The notes under the pieces: generated by a model
What the model was told of the DNA's origin: nothing
What the model saw: the letters and a program-made list of their open reading frames with translations, nothing else
Database searches by the model: none
NCBI RefSeq assembly: GCF_019084045.1
Contig: NZ_JAHRED010000001.1
Location: forward strand, 124,001-188,000
Length of the DNA stretch: 64,000 nt
Direction: 5' to 3'
Origin: Paeniglutamicibacter quisquiliarum
GTDB taxonomy: Bacteria > Actinomycetota > Actinomycetes > Actinomycetales > Micrococcaceae
Part shown: positions 26,458 to 35,386 of the stretch, piece by piece
How the letters are laid out: each line of letters starts with the position of its first letter
Numbering within the stretch: the first letter of the stretch is position 1
Translations under genes and position numbers: made by a program

Positions 26458-27900
26458 ATGTCGCAGGAAGATCAGTCCTCCGCGGACGTAGGCACGACCG
26501 ACAGGCAGCAAACAGCCACCCCAACGGCGCCCACGGCATCGGGGCACCGCACGTTCATGCACGTGCTGGTCAATACGGCCCTGGCCAATGTGATCACCAG
26601 CTTCCTGTGGTTCGCACTGACCTTCTGGGTGTACCTGGAGACGCGGTCGGTGCTGGCCACCGGACTCATCGGCGGGGCCTACATGCTGCTGGTCGCGTTC
26701 TTTGGCCTGCTCTTCGGGGTGCTGGTGGACAGATACCGCAAGCACGCGGTGATGGTGGGATCCACGCTGTTCACCGTTGCCTGCTTTGGGCTGGCCGCGG
26801 CCATGTTCATGCTGGTGCCAGAAGCCGAGCTGCTCAGCCTGACCGGCATCTGGTTCTGGCTCTTCGCCCTCGTGGTGCTCATCGGCGCGGTGGTCGAACA
26901 GCTGCGCAACATCGCGCTGTCCACCACCGTGACCCTGCTGGTGCCGGCGGACCGCCGCGCCAACGCCAACGGCCTGGTGGGCACGGTGCAGGGCCTGGCG
27001 TTCATGATCACCAGTGTCTTCAGCGGCCTGTCCATCGGCATGCTGGGCATGGGCGGAACCATCATCATTGCGCTGGTGGCCTGCGGCGCGGTGCTGGCAC
27101 ACCTGTTGTTCCTGCGGATCCCGGAGCCCAAGATCGTTCGCGCAGCGGATCGCGAGAGCTTCTCCGAATTGCGTGCGGGGATCGCGGCGGTCCGCGCGAC
27201 CCAGGGGCTTTTCGCACTGATCCTGTTCACCACCTTCAACAACCTGACCGGCGGGGTGTTCATGGCGCTCATGGACCCCTACGGCCTGACGATCTTCCCG
27301 GTGGAGATCTGGGGCGTGGTGCTCGGGGTGACCGCCACCGGATTCCTGATCGGCGGCGGGCTGGTGGCCAAGTTCGGCCTGGGCAAGAACCCGATCCGCA
27401 CAATGCTGATCCTGGTCGCCTTCAGCGGCGTGCTCGGTGCCACCTTCACGATCCGCGAATGGTGGTGGCTCTACGCCCTGGGCATCTGGATCTACATGAT
27501 GCTCATCCCCGCGGTCGAGGCAGCCGAACAGACGGTGATCCAAAAGGTGGTGCCCTACAAGGTCCAGGGCCGGGTCTTCGGCTTCGCCATGACCTTCGAG
27601 TCGGCGGCCGCGCCGATCACCGCGTTCATGATCGCCCCGCTGGCCGAGTTCTGGATCATCCCCTACATGGCCTCGGAGCCGGGAAGGCAAGGCTGGGGCT
27701 GGTTGCTGGGGGAGGGGGACGCCCGCGGCATCGCATTGGTGTTCGTGGTGACAGGGGTCGCGTCGATCTTCCTGGGGCTCGCGGCACTGACCACGCGGTC
27801 GTACCGGCGGCTGTCGGTTGCCTACGCGACGGCGCCGGAGAGCGCACCGGCCGAGGACGGTGAGCCTGGAGCGGCGTCCGCCGCCGACGACGGGCACTGA
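26458..27900 (+). CDS. MFS transporter, efflux-type (EntS/MFS_3-like)
   Basis: A 480-aa major-facilitator protein with 12 predicted helices and soluble tails at both ends (acidic, alanine-rich C-terminus). 'GLLFGVLVDRYRKHAVMVGS' between helices 2 and 3 is the MFS signature region, and 'LLVPADRRANANGLVGTVQGLAFMI' in part is typical of the MFS_3 group that exports siderophores, macrolides or other drugs. It is not of the ACS import type seen elsewhere here. It stands alone, divergent from the LacI gene and convergent with a TMEM175-type gene 11 bases on. Substrate unknown. Confidence 0.8.
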   Translation: MSQEDQSSADVGTTDRQQTATPTAPTASGHRTFMHVLVNTALANVITSFLWFALTFWVYLETRSVLATGLIGGAYMLLVAFFGLLFGVLVDRYRKHAVMVGSTLFTVACFGLAAAMFMLVPEAELLSLTGIWFWLFALVVLIGAVVEQLRNIALSTTVTLLVPADRRANANGLVGTVQGLAFMITSVFSGLSIGMLGMGGTIIIALVACGAVLAHLLFLRIPEPKIVRAADRESFSELRAGIAAVRATQGLFALILFTTFNNLTGGVFMALMDPYGLTIFPVEIWGVVLGVTATGFLIGGGLVAKFGLGKNPIRTMLILVAFSGVLGATFTIREWWWLYALGIWIYMMLIPAVEAAEQTVIQKVVPYKVQGRVFGFAMTFESAAAPITAFMIAPLAEFWIIPYMASEPGRQGWGWLLGEGDARGIALVFVVTGVASIFLGLAALTTRSYRRLSVAYATAPESAPAEDGEPGAASAADDGH

Positions 27901-27911
27901 AATCCAGGACG

Positions 27912-28526
27912 CTACGTGGCCCCGTGCCCCGCGCCGAGGCTGCGCTCGATCCGGCGGTCCGGGACCAGCCAGAGCACGGCGACAGCCACGAAGAACGCGA
28001 CGCCCAGGTAGCCCCAGACATTGTCGTGCTCGCCGCCCAGCAGGGCGGCAAAGATCCCGAGGGTGTAGAGCACCAGGGACGCTTTGCCCTTCCGGTCCCG
28101 TCCCATGGCGCGCTTGAGCGTCGAGTCGGCCCCCTGCCCGCGGATGATCACGCGCTGCAGGATGAGGTAGGCGGCTGCCGCCGCCAACAGGTTGATGCCG
28201 TAGGTGACGACGGGCGTCTTGGCCAGGGAGCTTTCATCCATCCAGGCGGTGGTGAACGGCAGGAGGGATAGCCAGAAGAGCAGGTGGAGGTTGGCCCAGA
28301 GGACCCCGCCGGTGATCTTCTCGGTGACCTGGAACATGTGGTGGTGGTTGTTCCAGTAGATGCCGATGTAGACGAAGCTCAGCAGGTAGGTCAGCAGGCT
28401 GGAGCCGAGGACCGGGAGGAGCGAGGCCAGGTCGTGGCCCTCGGGGACCTTGAGTTCAAGGACCATGATCGTGATGATGATGGCCAAGACGCCATCGCTG
28501 AATGCTTCCAAGCGACTCGTGGGCAT
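27912..28526 (-). CDS. TMEM175-type (DUF1211) potassium channel-like membrane protein
   Basis: A 204-aa six-helix protein. The first helix carries the hallmark 'RLEAFSDGVLAIIITIMVLELKVP' (shortened here to its recognisable core RxxxFSDGVxAI), which in bacterial TMEM175 forms the pore of a tetrameric, K+-selective leak channel. 'YIGIYWNNHHHMF' and 'LFWLSLLPFTTAWM' are further conserved blocks. AGGAGG lies nine bases before ATG 28526. It appears to be monocistronic, in line after the CHAD gene orientation but without known functional link. Confidence 0.88.
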   Translation of the reverse strand: MPTSRLEAFSDGVLAIIITIMVLELKVPEGHDLASLLPVLGSSLLTYLLSFVYIGIYWNNHHHMFQVTEKITGGVLWANLHLLFWLSLLPFTTAWMDESSLAKTPVVTYGINLLAAAAAYLILQRVIIRGQGADSTLKRAMGRDRKGKASLVLYTLGIFAALLGGEHDNVWGYLGVAFFVAVAVLWLVPDRRIERSLGAGHGAT

Positions 28527-28666
28527 GCTCGGCCGCCTCCTTTCCCAAACACCTGCTCTTGCGTGAAATTGCTGGTCACGATACTTTCACACCGATAGGG
28601 CCAAAGCGTGGTTTTAACCTGCAACAATCCTCGAGGCGCCGGGCAGTGTGCGGCGACGGGAGTCGC

Positions 28667-29614
28667 TCAGCGGCGCAACCGCAGCGCGCCCGATGTCCGC
28701 CGTGCCCGGGCGTACTGTCGTGCCGCGGATCTGGCGATGTCTTCCTCCCGCTTGATTATCTTTTCGCACGCGCGCCGGGTTTCCTCCGGCAGGGCAGGGT
28801 CGGCGGCCAGGGATTCGAGGAAGGCGCGGGTCATCACGCTGTCCTGGTGGTTTCCCAAGATCTTCTGCAGCCGGCGGGACCGGCGGGCCAGGGCGGCGGC
28901 CCGTTTCGGGTGGATCCCGGCGGCGGATTCCGCGGCGTGCAGCAGCCGCTTGGTGTCCTTGCGCAGCCGGTGCAGCGCCACATCGCGGTCGTGTCCGGGT
29001 TTGGCGCGCAGCATGGCCCGGTGGGAACGGTCAACGATCCTGGCCTGGTCGTTGACCGATGCCGCGACCTCGGTGCCGGCGGGGCGGCGGGCAGGTTCCC
29101 TGGTCGGGGGATCGTCCCGGAAACGCCCGAGGTCCTCCAACAGCCGGCGGTAGCGCCTGGACTTCAAGGCCTTGCCCACCCGCCGGTGACCGGCGTCGCG
29201 GGCATCGCCGAACGCGCGTTCGAGGGACTCCGCGAGAACCTCGGTCCGCCATTTCGCGGGCAGTTCCGCGAGGCGGTCATCGAGTCGTTCGCGCACGACC
29301 TCGGCATCCCGGGAACGGCCCAGGGCCTTGGCCAGCCATTTCAGCTCGTGGCCCAGGCTCCGGCGTCGGCTTGTCTCGAAGAGATGCCCGTAGATGTCCA
29401 GGGCGGAACGCAGTCGCCGCGTCGCGGCACGCATGTCGTGGACGGCCCCGGGGCTCCCGGAACGGACCCCGGGTTCCTGGGTGCCCAGTTCGGCGATTTG
29501 CCCGTCCATGTAGGCGATGGCCACCGACAGCACCGTGGCCGTCTTGCCGGCCGCCGAGGAGCGCGAGGTGCCCGGGCGCCGAAGCAGGTTCCCGTGCCCA
29601 CGGATCTTGGCCAT
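28667..29614 (-). CDS. CHAD domain protein (polyphosphate-binding type)
   Basis: A 315-aa helical protein with the conserved histidine and basic pattern of CHAD domains: 'AVHDMRAATRRLRSALDIYGHLF' in the first repeat and 'ALHRLRKDTKRLLHAAESA' in the second, followed by 'LQKILGNHQDSVMTRAFLESL'. CHAD domains bind inorganic polyphosphate through their many Arg/Lys/His residues. The start at 29614 has GAGGAGG six bases upstream; the long open frame to 29830 is not supported. No CYTH/triphosphatase domain is fused. It diverges from a phosphatase/phosphodiesterase/ABC cluster, which strengthens a phosphate-metabolism theme. Confidence 0.87.
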   Translation of the reverse strand: MAKIRGHGNLLRRPGTSRSSAAGKTATVLSVAIAYMDGQIAELGTQEPGVRSGSPGAVHDMRAATRRLRSALDIYGHLFETSRRRSLGHELKWLAKALGRSRDAEVVRERLDDRLAELPAKWRTEVLAESLERAFGDARDAGHRRVGKALKSRRYRRLLEDLGRFRDDPPTREPARRPAGTEVAASVNDQARIVDRSHRAMLRAKPGHDRDVALHRLRKDTKRLLHAAESAAGIHPKRAAALARRSRRLQKILGNHQDSVMTRAFLESLAADPALPEETRRACEKIIKREEDIARSAARQYARARRTSGALRLRR

Positions 29615-29847
29615 GGAGTGCCTCCTCTCCCGCATCGCCTCAATCGCGATTCTAGGTGCCGGAGGTGAACGTGGACAGGGACTGCCCCGGGACCGCGACG
29701 CCGCAGCGGGAGGCGAAGACTTGACGAGCAGGTCGCCTGCCCGTGGACGGGAATTAACCCTCCGGCCACGTGGGAGGACTTGAATCAAGGGTGCCACTGG
29801 AATTCCCAGTCGGGGAAACACGACAACCACTTGAGGATTCAGCCTGT

Positions 29848-30579
29848 ATGTCCCGTTCGATGGAAGCCGCCACCGCGGTGCCGAACCTGCGCCGGGTCCC
29901 CTCCGCCGGCGACGGTCGGCTGTTTCGGTCGGCTGCCCCCAGCGGACTGGAACGCGCGGGCATCCGGGAGCTGGATGCCCTCGGCGTGCGGACCGTCGTG
30001 GACTTGCGTGAGCCCTTCGAGGTCGCCGAGCGCCGGGGCTACGTCCCGGCGGGCGCCGTGCATGTTTCGGTGCCGCTGTACCTCGGCCCGCTGCCCGTGG
30101 CCACCGCCATCGAGGACGTCTACTGCCACCTGATCGCCGATCGCGGCACGGAAATCACCAAGGCGGTGGGAGCCATCGCCGCGGGCCTTCCGGAAGGCGT
30201 GCTGGTGCACTGCGCCGCGGGCAAGGACCGCACCGGCCTGGTGGTGGCCCTGGTCTTGGAGGTTGCCGGCGTGCCGCGCCAGATCCTGCTTGGCGACTAT
30301 GCGCGCAGCGCCAGGGACCTGCCGGCAAGCTACCGCGAGCGGGTGAACCTGGAGCTGGCCTGCGCACTGGGGGACAGCGCGGAATTGCAGGCGGCGCTGC
30401 ACCTGCACCTGGACAGCCCGGCCGCGGTCCTCGACGACGCGCTGGACATGGTCGAGGCGCGCTACGGTTCGGCCGCCTGCTATCTGCTGGCCCACGGGCT
30501 GGATCCGGCGGATCTGACGGTCATCCGCGAGGAATTGGCGGGCCCCGGTGCCGCGGAGGAAGCCGGGCCGGACGTTTGA
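29848..30579 (+). CDS. Protein-tyrosine phosphatase-like phosphatase (DSP/Y_phosphatase3 family)
   Basis: A 243-aa phosphatase. The P-loop 'VHCAAGKDRTG' supplies nucleophile Cys122 and Arg128, and 'NLRRVPSAGDGRLFRSAAPSGL' in part with 'VVDLREPFEV' match the Y_phosphatase3 family (MptpB-like), which includes lipid and phosphoinositide phosphatases as well as tyrosine phosphatases. ATG 29848 is chosen with GAGGA ten bases upstream. It overlaps the next gene by four bases and starts the phosphoester operon. Because it lacks a signal peptide it acts in the cytosol, perhaps on imported phosphomonoesters (inference). Confidence 0.85.
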   Translation: MSRSMEAATAVPNLRRVPSAGDGRLFRSAAPSGLERAGIRELDALGVRTVVDLREPFEVAERRGYVPAGAVHVSVPLYLGPLPVATAIEDVYCHLIADRGTEITKAVGAIAAGLPEGVLVHCAAGKDRTGLVVALVLEVAGVPRQILLGDYARSARDLPASYRERVNLELACALGDSAELQAALHLHLDSPAAVLDDALDMVEARYGSAACYLLAHGLDPADLTVIREELAGPGAAEEAGPDV

Positions 30580-31409
30580 GTGCCCGCGGCGCCACCCTGG
30601 TGCAACTGACCGACACCCACCTGCTGGCAGGCGGCGCCTTGCTGCGGGGGCGAATCGACACCTGGGCGCGGACCACCGCGGCCCTGGGTGCGGCCGCCCG
30701 GTTTTCCCCCGACGCGGTGCTGGTCACCGGGGATGTTTCCGACCGCGGCGCCCCGGTCTACTCGCGTGCGGCCGAGCTGTTTGGGCAGGCGGAAAGGGAA
30801 CTGGGCTGCCCGGTCATCGTGGTGCCGGGCAACCACGATCCGGCGGGCGCGGTCGGCGCGGCGTTCAACCGCAGGCGCCTGGCCAGCGGCCCGAACCCGG
30901 CGGACACGGTGCACCTGGTGGCTGGCCTGCGCATCATCGGGCTGGAGACCCACGGTTTCCGCGAGGCCGCCGGCAGGCTCAGCGACCGGCAGCTGCTCTG
31001 GCTGCGGGCGGTACTGCAGGCACCGGCACCGCGCGGGACGGTGCTGGCCATGCACCACCCGCCGATCGAGTCCCTGTTGCCGGAATTGGCCGGCCGCGGC
31101 CTGGCCCGCCCCGGGGAACTTGCGGCGGTGCTTGCAGGCAGCGATGTCCGCGGCATTCTCTGCGGCCACTACCACCTGCCCGGCACCGGAAGCCTGGGAA
31201 CCATTCCGGTGTGGGTTTCCCCGGCGGTGTCCTACAACCACAACCTCTTCGCACCCGAAGGTTCGAAGCCGGGCACGGACCCCAGCTGGTTCAGCGTCAT
31301 CAAGGTCGGTGCCGGGCAATTCTCCGCCACCCCGGTGCAGGTGCCGGTGCCCGCCGCGGCCCCCGCCCGCGAGGTGCCGGTTCCCGCCCGCCAACCGGCG
31401 CTGCTCTGA
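30576..31409 (+). CDS. Metallophosphoesterase, CpdA/Icc-like cyclic nucleotide or phosphodiester phosphodiesterase
   Basis: A 277-aa calcineurin-like phosphoesterase with the full metal-binding series: 'LTDTHLL' (Asp13, His15), 'VTGDVSDRG' (Asp53), 'PGNHDPAG' (Asn86, His87), 'MHHPPIE' (His161) and 'CGHYH' (His198, His200). This order is that of class III cyclic-nucleotide phosphodiesterases, whose members also cleave glycerophosphodiesters. Its start is a TTG that overlaps the preceding TGA stop (TTGA). It is followed after 70 bases by an ABC transporter operon. Proline-rich C-terminus. In context it may open imported phosphodiesters before the phosphatases act. Confidence 0.86.
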   Translation: MSARGATLVQLTDTHLLAGGALLRGRIDTWARTTAALGAAARFSPDAVLVTGDVSDRGAPVYSRAAELFGQAERELGCPVIVVPGNHDPAGAVGAAFNRRRLASGPNPADTVHLVAGLRIIGLETHGFREAAGRLSDRQLLWLRAVLQAPAPRGTVLAMHHPPIESLLPELAGRGLARPGELAAVLAGSDVRGILCGHYHLPGTGSLGTIPVWVSPAVSYNHNLFAPEGSKPGTDPSWFSVIKVGAGQFSATPVQVPVPAAAPAREVPVPARQPALL

Positions 31410-31442
31410 TGATCCGTTCCGTTCGGCAACAACCACTCGCAA

Positions 31443-31463
31443 GCCGCACCACTGGTGTGCGGC
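31443..31463 (+). promoter_or_regulatory. Stem-loop just before the solute-binding protein gene
   Basis: GCCGCAC (31443-31449) and GTGCGGC (31457-31463) form a 7-bp stem with a 7-base loop, ending four bases before the AAAGGAG of the next gene. Such intercistronic hairpins often stabilise and raise expression of binding-protein messages; attenuation is an alternative. Confidence 0.4.
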
Positions 31464-31479
31464 ACCCAAAGGAGAAGAA

Positions 31480-32490
31480 ATGAAGAACCGCCTCACGGCA
31501 CTTGCACCGTTGATGTTGATCCCGGTACTGGGACTGACAGCCTGCGCCGGTGTCGGAACCCCCGCCGATGCCGCTGCCACCAAGACCCTCACGGTCTACA
31601 CTTCGGAGCCGCAGGCCAAGATCGACCAGGTCGTCGAGGCCTTCGAGAAGGCCAACGCGGGCGTCGAGGTCAAGGTGTTCCGGGCGGCCACCGGGGAACT
31701 GAAGACGCGCATCGCCACCGAGAAGCAGGCAGGAAAGATCACCGCGGACGTCGTCCTGGCGGCCGACGTCCCGACCTTCGAGTCCTACGCCGCCGACGGC
31801 TCGCTGGCGAAGCTGGACATCGAGAACGGGGCGGACCTGGACAAGAAATTCGTCGATGCCGAGGGCCACTGGGTGGGCACCCGCATCATTCCCACCATCA
31901 TTGCCTACAACACCGGCGCCGTGAGCGAGGCGCCGGCAAGCTGGGCCTCGCTGACCGAAGACACCTACAAGGGCAAGATCGCGATGCCGAACCCGGACGT
32001 CTCGGGTGCCGCGGCCTTCAACACCGCGGTGTGGCTGCAGGAACCGAAACTGGGCAAGGGCTGGATGGAAAAGCTCGTGGCCAACGACCCCACGGTCCTG
32101 GAAAGCAACGGGCCGGTCGGCCAGGCCGTGGCCGAGGGCAGCTCGGAGGTCGGCATCGTGGTCGACTACGTGGCCCGCGAGCTCGCCGCCAAGGGCTCAC
32201 CCATCGCCGTGGGCTACCCGAGTGACGGCGTCCCCTACGTCTCGCAGCCGGCAGGCGTCTTTGCCGATTCCGCCAACCAGGAAGTCGCCAACGACTTTGT
32301 TGACTTCCTGATTTCGAAGGAAGGCCAGGAATTGGCGGTCTCGCAGTCCTACCTGCCGGTCCGCGGGGATGCCGGCGTGCCTGCAGGTGCCCCGGCCCTG
32401 AGTGAGATCAACCTGCTGGATCCGGACCAGGTCAAGATCGCCGACGGCCAGAAGGCGGCGGTGGACTTCTTCAACTCGCTGCTGAAGTAA
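31480..32490 (+). CDS. ABC transporter substrate-binding lipoprotein (AfuA/PhnS-like)
   Basis: A 336-aa extracellular binding protein. The lipoprotein signal ends at 'LGLTACAG' with Cys22 as the lipidated residue. The mature protein begins 'KTLTVYTSEPQAKIDQVVEAF' and has the 'ADVVLAADVPTFESYAADG' and 'AYNTGAVSEAPASWASLTE' patterns of the family that binds ferric ion, 2-aminoethylphosphonate or sugar phosphates (AfuA). AAAGGAG sits five bases before ATG 31480. Flanking phosphatases and a phosphodiesterase argue for an organophosphate ligand rather than iron; there are no iron-type tyrosine pairs that I can place with confidence. Confidence 0.87.
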   Translation: MKNRLTALAPLMLIPVLGLTACAGVGTPADAAATKTLTVYTSEPQAKIDQVVEAFEKANAGVEVKVFRAATGELKTRIATEKQAGKITADVVLAADVPTFESYAADGSLAKLDIENGADLDKKFVDAEGHWVGTRIIPTIIAYNTGAVSEAPASWASLTEDTYKGKIAMPNPDVSGAAAFNTAVWLQEPKLGKGWMEKLVANDPTVLESNGPVGQAVAEGSSEVGIVVDYVARELAAKGSPIAVGYPSDGVPYVSQPAGVFADSANQEVANDFVDFLISKEGQELAVSQSYLPVRGDAGVPAGAPALSEINLLDPDQVKIADGQKAAVDFFNSLLK

Positions 32491-32498
32491 AGGACCCC

Positions 32499-34232
32499 AT
32501 GGCGTTCCACACCATCGAAAAGACGGTCCCGGAGCAGGGACGGGAGTTCGCCCTCGGCGTGCCCGTTCCGGGTTCCGGCCGGCGCAACCGGAACTTGCCG
32601 TTCCGGAGACCAGGCCGCGCCTGGGGCGGCCTGGGCATGTTGCGTACGGTGGTGTGGGTCGCCATGGCCTTCCTGGTGGGGGTGCCGCTGGCGGCCCTGG
32701 TGCTTCAGGGAATCCAACCCGAGGCCCGAGTGGTCTTCGGGGACCCGGCCGTGGCGAGTGCCGCGCTGAACTCGGTGGCCAGCGCCACCGGCTCGGCACT
32801 GCTGGCCACCGTTGCCGGCGCATTCCTGGCCGTGGTGCTCGAGCGCGGCAACGTCCCTTCCAAGGGCATGCTGCGCTGGCTGGTGTTGTTGCCCTTCTTG
32901 ATTCCGCCGTTCATTGGTGCCTTGGCGTGGATGGCGCTGCTTGGTGCCAACGGCCCGGTGAACAAGTCGCTGCAGTCACTGGGGATCGATGCCAAGCTGA
33001 GCATCTTCGGCGGCTGGGGAGTCGTCTTCCTGCTGGCAGTGCATTCTTACCCCGTGGCCTACCTGGTCATCGCCGCCGCCCTGCGGCGGATCCCGGGGAA
33101 CCTGGAGGAAGCGGCGCGCATCTCCGGGGCGGGCACGGCCCGGGTGCTCGGCACCGTGACGCTTCCGCTGCTGCGCCCCGGGCTGCTCGCGGCATTCGTG
33201 CTCACCCTGGTGGCCAACCTTTCAGACTTCGGCATCCCGGCACTGATCGGGCTGCCGGAACGCTACACGACCCTGACCACCCTGGTGTATCGATACCTGG
33301 CCTCCAGCACCACCAGCAACCCGCTGCCCGCGGTCTCGGCGATCGGCCTGGTGCTTTTGGCGCTCGCCGTGCTCACGGTGCTGGCCCAGCGCCGGCTGCC
33401 CACCGGCACGCAACTGGGCTCCGGTCCCGCCGGCATGGAGCTGGAATTGGGCCGCGCCCGGATTCCTGTTGCGGTGCTGTTGTGGCTGTGGACCGCCATC
33501 ATTTGTTTGGTGCCGTTGCTGGCCTTGGCCAGCCAGGCACTGTTGCCGGCCCCGGGGGTCGCCTTGACGTGGGAGAACCTGACCCTGGACAACATCATTC
33601 GCGCATCGACTTCACCCGGTGCGGTCTCCGGGATCGGCAACTCGATCATGCTGGCCGGGGGAGCGGCGTTGTGCTGCACGGTCCTGGGATTGGGCATCGC
33701 GCTGTTGTTGACCCGCGACAAACACCGCAGCAATCCGGCGCTCGATGTGGCGGCAACCCTGCCCCAGGCATTGCCGGGGTTGGTGATTGCCGTGGGGTGG
33801 CTGCTCATTGCCCCCATGCTGGGAATCTTCAACACCTCGTGGGTGATCCTGGGCGCCTATGTCATGGCATTTCTCGCGCTCGTGGTCCAGGCCGTGCGCG
33901 CACCGATGGCCTCCGTGTCCTCCACGCTCGAGGAGGCGGCCCGCTCCGCCGGCGCGACTCCGTTGCGCGCCCTGCTCGATGTCACCGCCCGGCTGGCGGT
34001 CCCGGCCGCGGTGACCGGCGGGGTGGTGGTGCTGCTGACCGCGGTGCGGGAACTGACCATCTCCATCCTGCTGGTGGCACCGGGAAGCCAGACCCTGGGC
34101 GTGGCCATCTTCAACCTGCAGCAGTCGGGCGACTACGGCGGGGCTTCGGCCCTGGCCCTGCTGGTTGCCCTGGTGGGAATCCTCGGGCTCTCTGCCACCG
34201 CCGCGCTGGCCAATCGCCGTGCCGACAAATAG
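32499..34232 (+). CDS. ABC transporter permease, fused double-domain (Fe3+/AEP/sugar-phosphate type)
   Basis: A 577-aa permease carrying two BPD_transp_1 halves of about six helices each. The EAA loops that touch the ATPase are 'IPGNLEEAARISGAGTARVLGTVTLPLLRPGL' in the first half and 'VSSTLEEAARSAGATPLRALLDVTARL' in part in the second. The fused layout is typical of FbpB/AfuB-type systems. A basic, arginine-rich cytosolic N-terminus of about 45 residues precedes helix 1. AAAGGA lies before ATG 32499, eight bases after the binding-protein gene. Confidence 0.9.
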   Translation: MAFHTIEKTVPEQGREFALGVPVPGSGRRNRNLPFRRPGRAWGGLGMLRTVVWVAMAFLVGVPLAALVLQGIQPEARVVFGDPAVASAALNSVASATGSALLATVAGAFLAVVLERGNVPSKGMLRWLVLLPFLIPPFIGALAWMALLGANGPVNKSLQSLGIDAKLSIFGGWGVVFLLAVHSYPVAYLVIAAALRRIPGNLEEAARISGAGTARVLGTVTLPLLRPGLLAAFVLTLVANLSDFGIPALIGLPERYTTLTTLVYRYLASSTTSNPLPAVSAIGLVLLALAVLTVLAQRRLPTGTQLGSGPAGMELELGRARIPVAVLLWLWTAIICLVPLLALASQALLPAPGVALTWENLTLDNIIRASTSPGAVSGIGNSIMLAGGAALCCTVLGLGIALLLTRDKHRSNPALDVAATLPQALPGLVIAVGWLLIAPMLGIFNTSWVILGAYVMAFLALVVQAVRAPMASVSSTLEEAARSAGATPLRALLDVTARLAVPAAVTGGVVVLLTAVRELTISILLVAPGSQTLGVAIFNLQQSGDYGGASALALLVALVGILGLSATAALANRRADK

Positions 34233-34255
34233 AAACTGTGTGAAAGGAGCTTCCC

Positions 34256-35386
34256 GTGGCAACCATTGAACTGACCAATCTGGGCCATGTCTACGGCAAC
34301 GGGCACGTGGGCCTGGACGGAATCGAACTGGACGTGCGCGACGGCGAGTTCCTGGCCTTGCTCGGCCCCTCCGGTTCGGGCAAGACGACCCTCCTGCGCA
34401 CCATTGCCGGTTTCCTGCGTCCCTCGGCGGGGAACCTCGCCATCGGCGGACGCAGCGTTGCAGGCGACGGAGTGTGGTTGCCACCCGAGAAGCGGGAGCT
34501 GGGCATGGTCTTCCAGGACCACGCCATCTGGCCGCACCTGAACGTCGCAGGCAACGTCGGCTATCCGCTGAAGCTGGAGGGTGTGCCGCGGATACAGATC
34601 GCCAGGCGCGTGGCCGCGGTGTTGGACCAGGTTGGCCTTTCCGAGTACGCCAAGCGGAAGCCTGCGGCGCTCTCCGGCGGCCAGCGCCAGCGCGTGGCGT
34701 TGGCTCGGGCGATCGTGGCCAAACCGCAGGCGCTGCTGCTTGACGAGGCGCTCTCCGCACTGGACGAACCCCTGCGGGCAAGGCTCCGGCTGGAGCTGCG
34801 GGCCCTGACCCGTGAGGAGGGACTGACCGCGGTACACGTAACCCACGACCGCGCCGAGGCCCTGGGCCTGGCCGACCGGGTGGCGGTGCTGAACCGCGGC
34901 AAGATCCAACAGGTCGGCACACCCCGGGAATTGCTGGAGAATCCCGTGAACGCCTTTGTCGCTTCCTTCGTCTCGGATGCGACGCTCTTCCCGGGCACCG
35001 TGGTCGACGGTCATTTTCATGCCGACCATCCCGGGCTGAGGTTCCGGATCGGAAGCGACACGCACGGGAACCCCGCCATACGGGTGATCGGGGAACGGGC
35101 GTTGGCAGGCGCGCGCCCGCGGCGCGCGGTCGCGGCGGTGGCGCCCACGGGGGTGCGGCTGGAACCGGCGGCCCGGAAGGCGCCACTGGATATCCAGTTG
35201 GCGCGGGTCACCTCGGCGCTTTACGGCAGACATGGATATGAAACCAGCCTGGACTGGGCAGGCACCGGGTTGCGCGTGTTGGTGGATGGCTGGGTGCCCA
35301 AGGAGGGGGAGCTGGTCCGTCCGGTGGTCGAGATGGCACATGTGTTCTGCGGGGAATCCGGTGGCGGCGAGGGGCGGGCGGCATGA
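34256..35386 (+). CDS. ABC transporter ATP-binding protein (FbpC/PotA type)
   Basis: A 376-aa ATPase: Walker A 'GPSGSGKTT' (residues 37-45), Q-loop 'GMVFQDHAIWPHL', signature 'LSGGQRQR', Walker B 'ALLLDEALSALD' and H-loop 'VHVTHDRAEA', followed by a TOBE-type C-terminal domain of about 130 residues. The Walker B segment has E-A-L where most importers have E-P-x. It powers the fused permease upstream. GTG 34256 has AAAGGAG in front. It overlaps the histidine phosphatase gene by four bases. Confidence 0.92.
   Translation: MATIELTNLGHVYGNGHVGLDGIELDVRDGEFLALLGPSGSGKTTLLRTIAGFLRPSAGNLAIGGRSVAGDGVWLPPEKRELGMVFQDHAIWPHLNVAGNVGYPLKLEGVPRIQIARRVAAVLDQVGLSEYAKRKPAALSGGQRQRVALARAIVAKPQALLLDEALSALDEPLRARLRLELRALTREEGLTAVHVTHDRAEALGLADRVAVLNRGKIQQVGTPRELLENPVNAFVASFVSDATLFPGTVVDGHFHADHPGLRFRIGSDTHGNPAIRVIGERALAGARPRRAVAAVAPTGVRLEPAARKAPLDIQLARVTSALYGRHGYETSLDWAGTGLRVLVDGWVPKEGELVRPVVEMAHVFCGESGGGEGRAA

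Noticed and set aside
29661-29680. A possible PHO-box-like GGTGAAC near the CHAD/phosphatase promoter
   Set aside because: Only one heptamer, without the 11-bp direct repeats of actinobacterial PhoP sites; could be chance.
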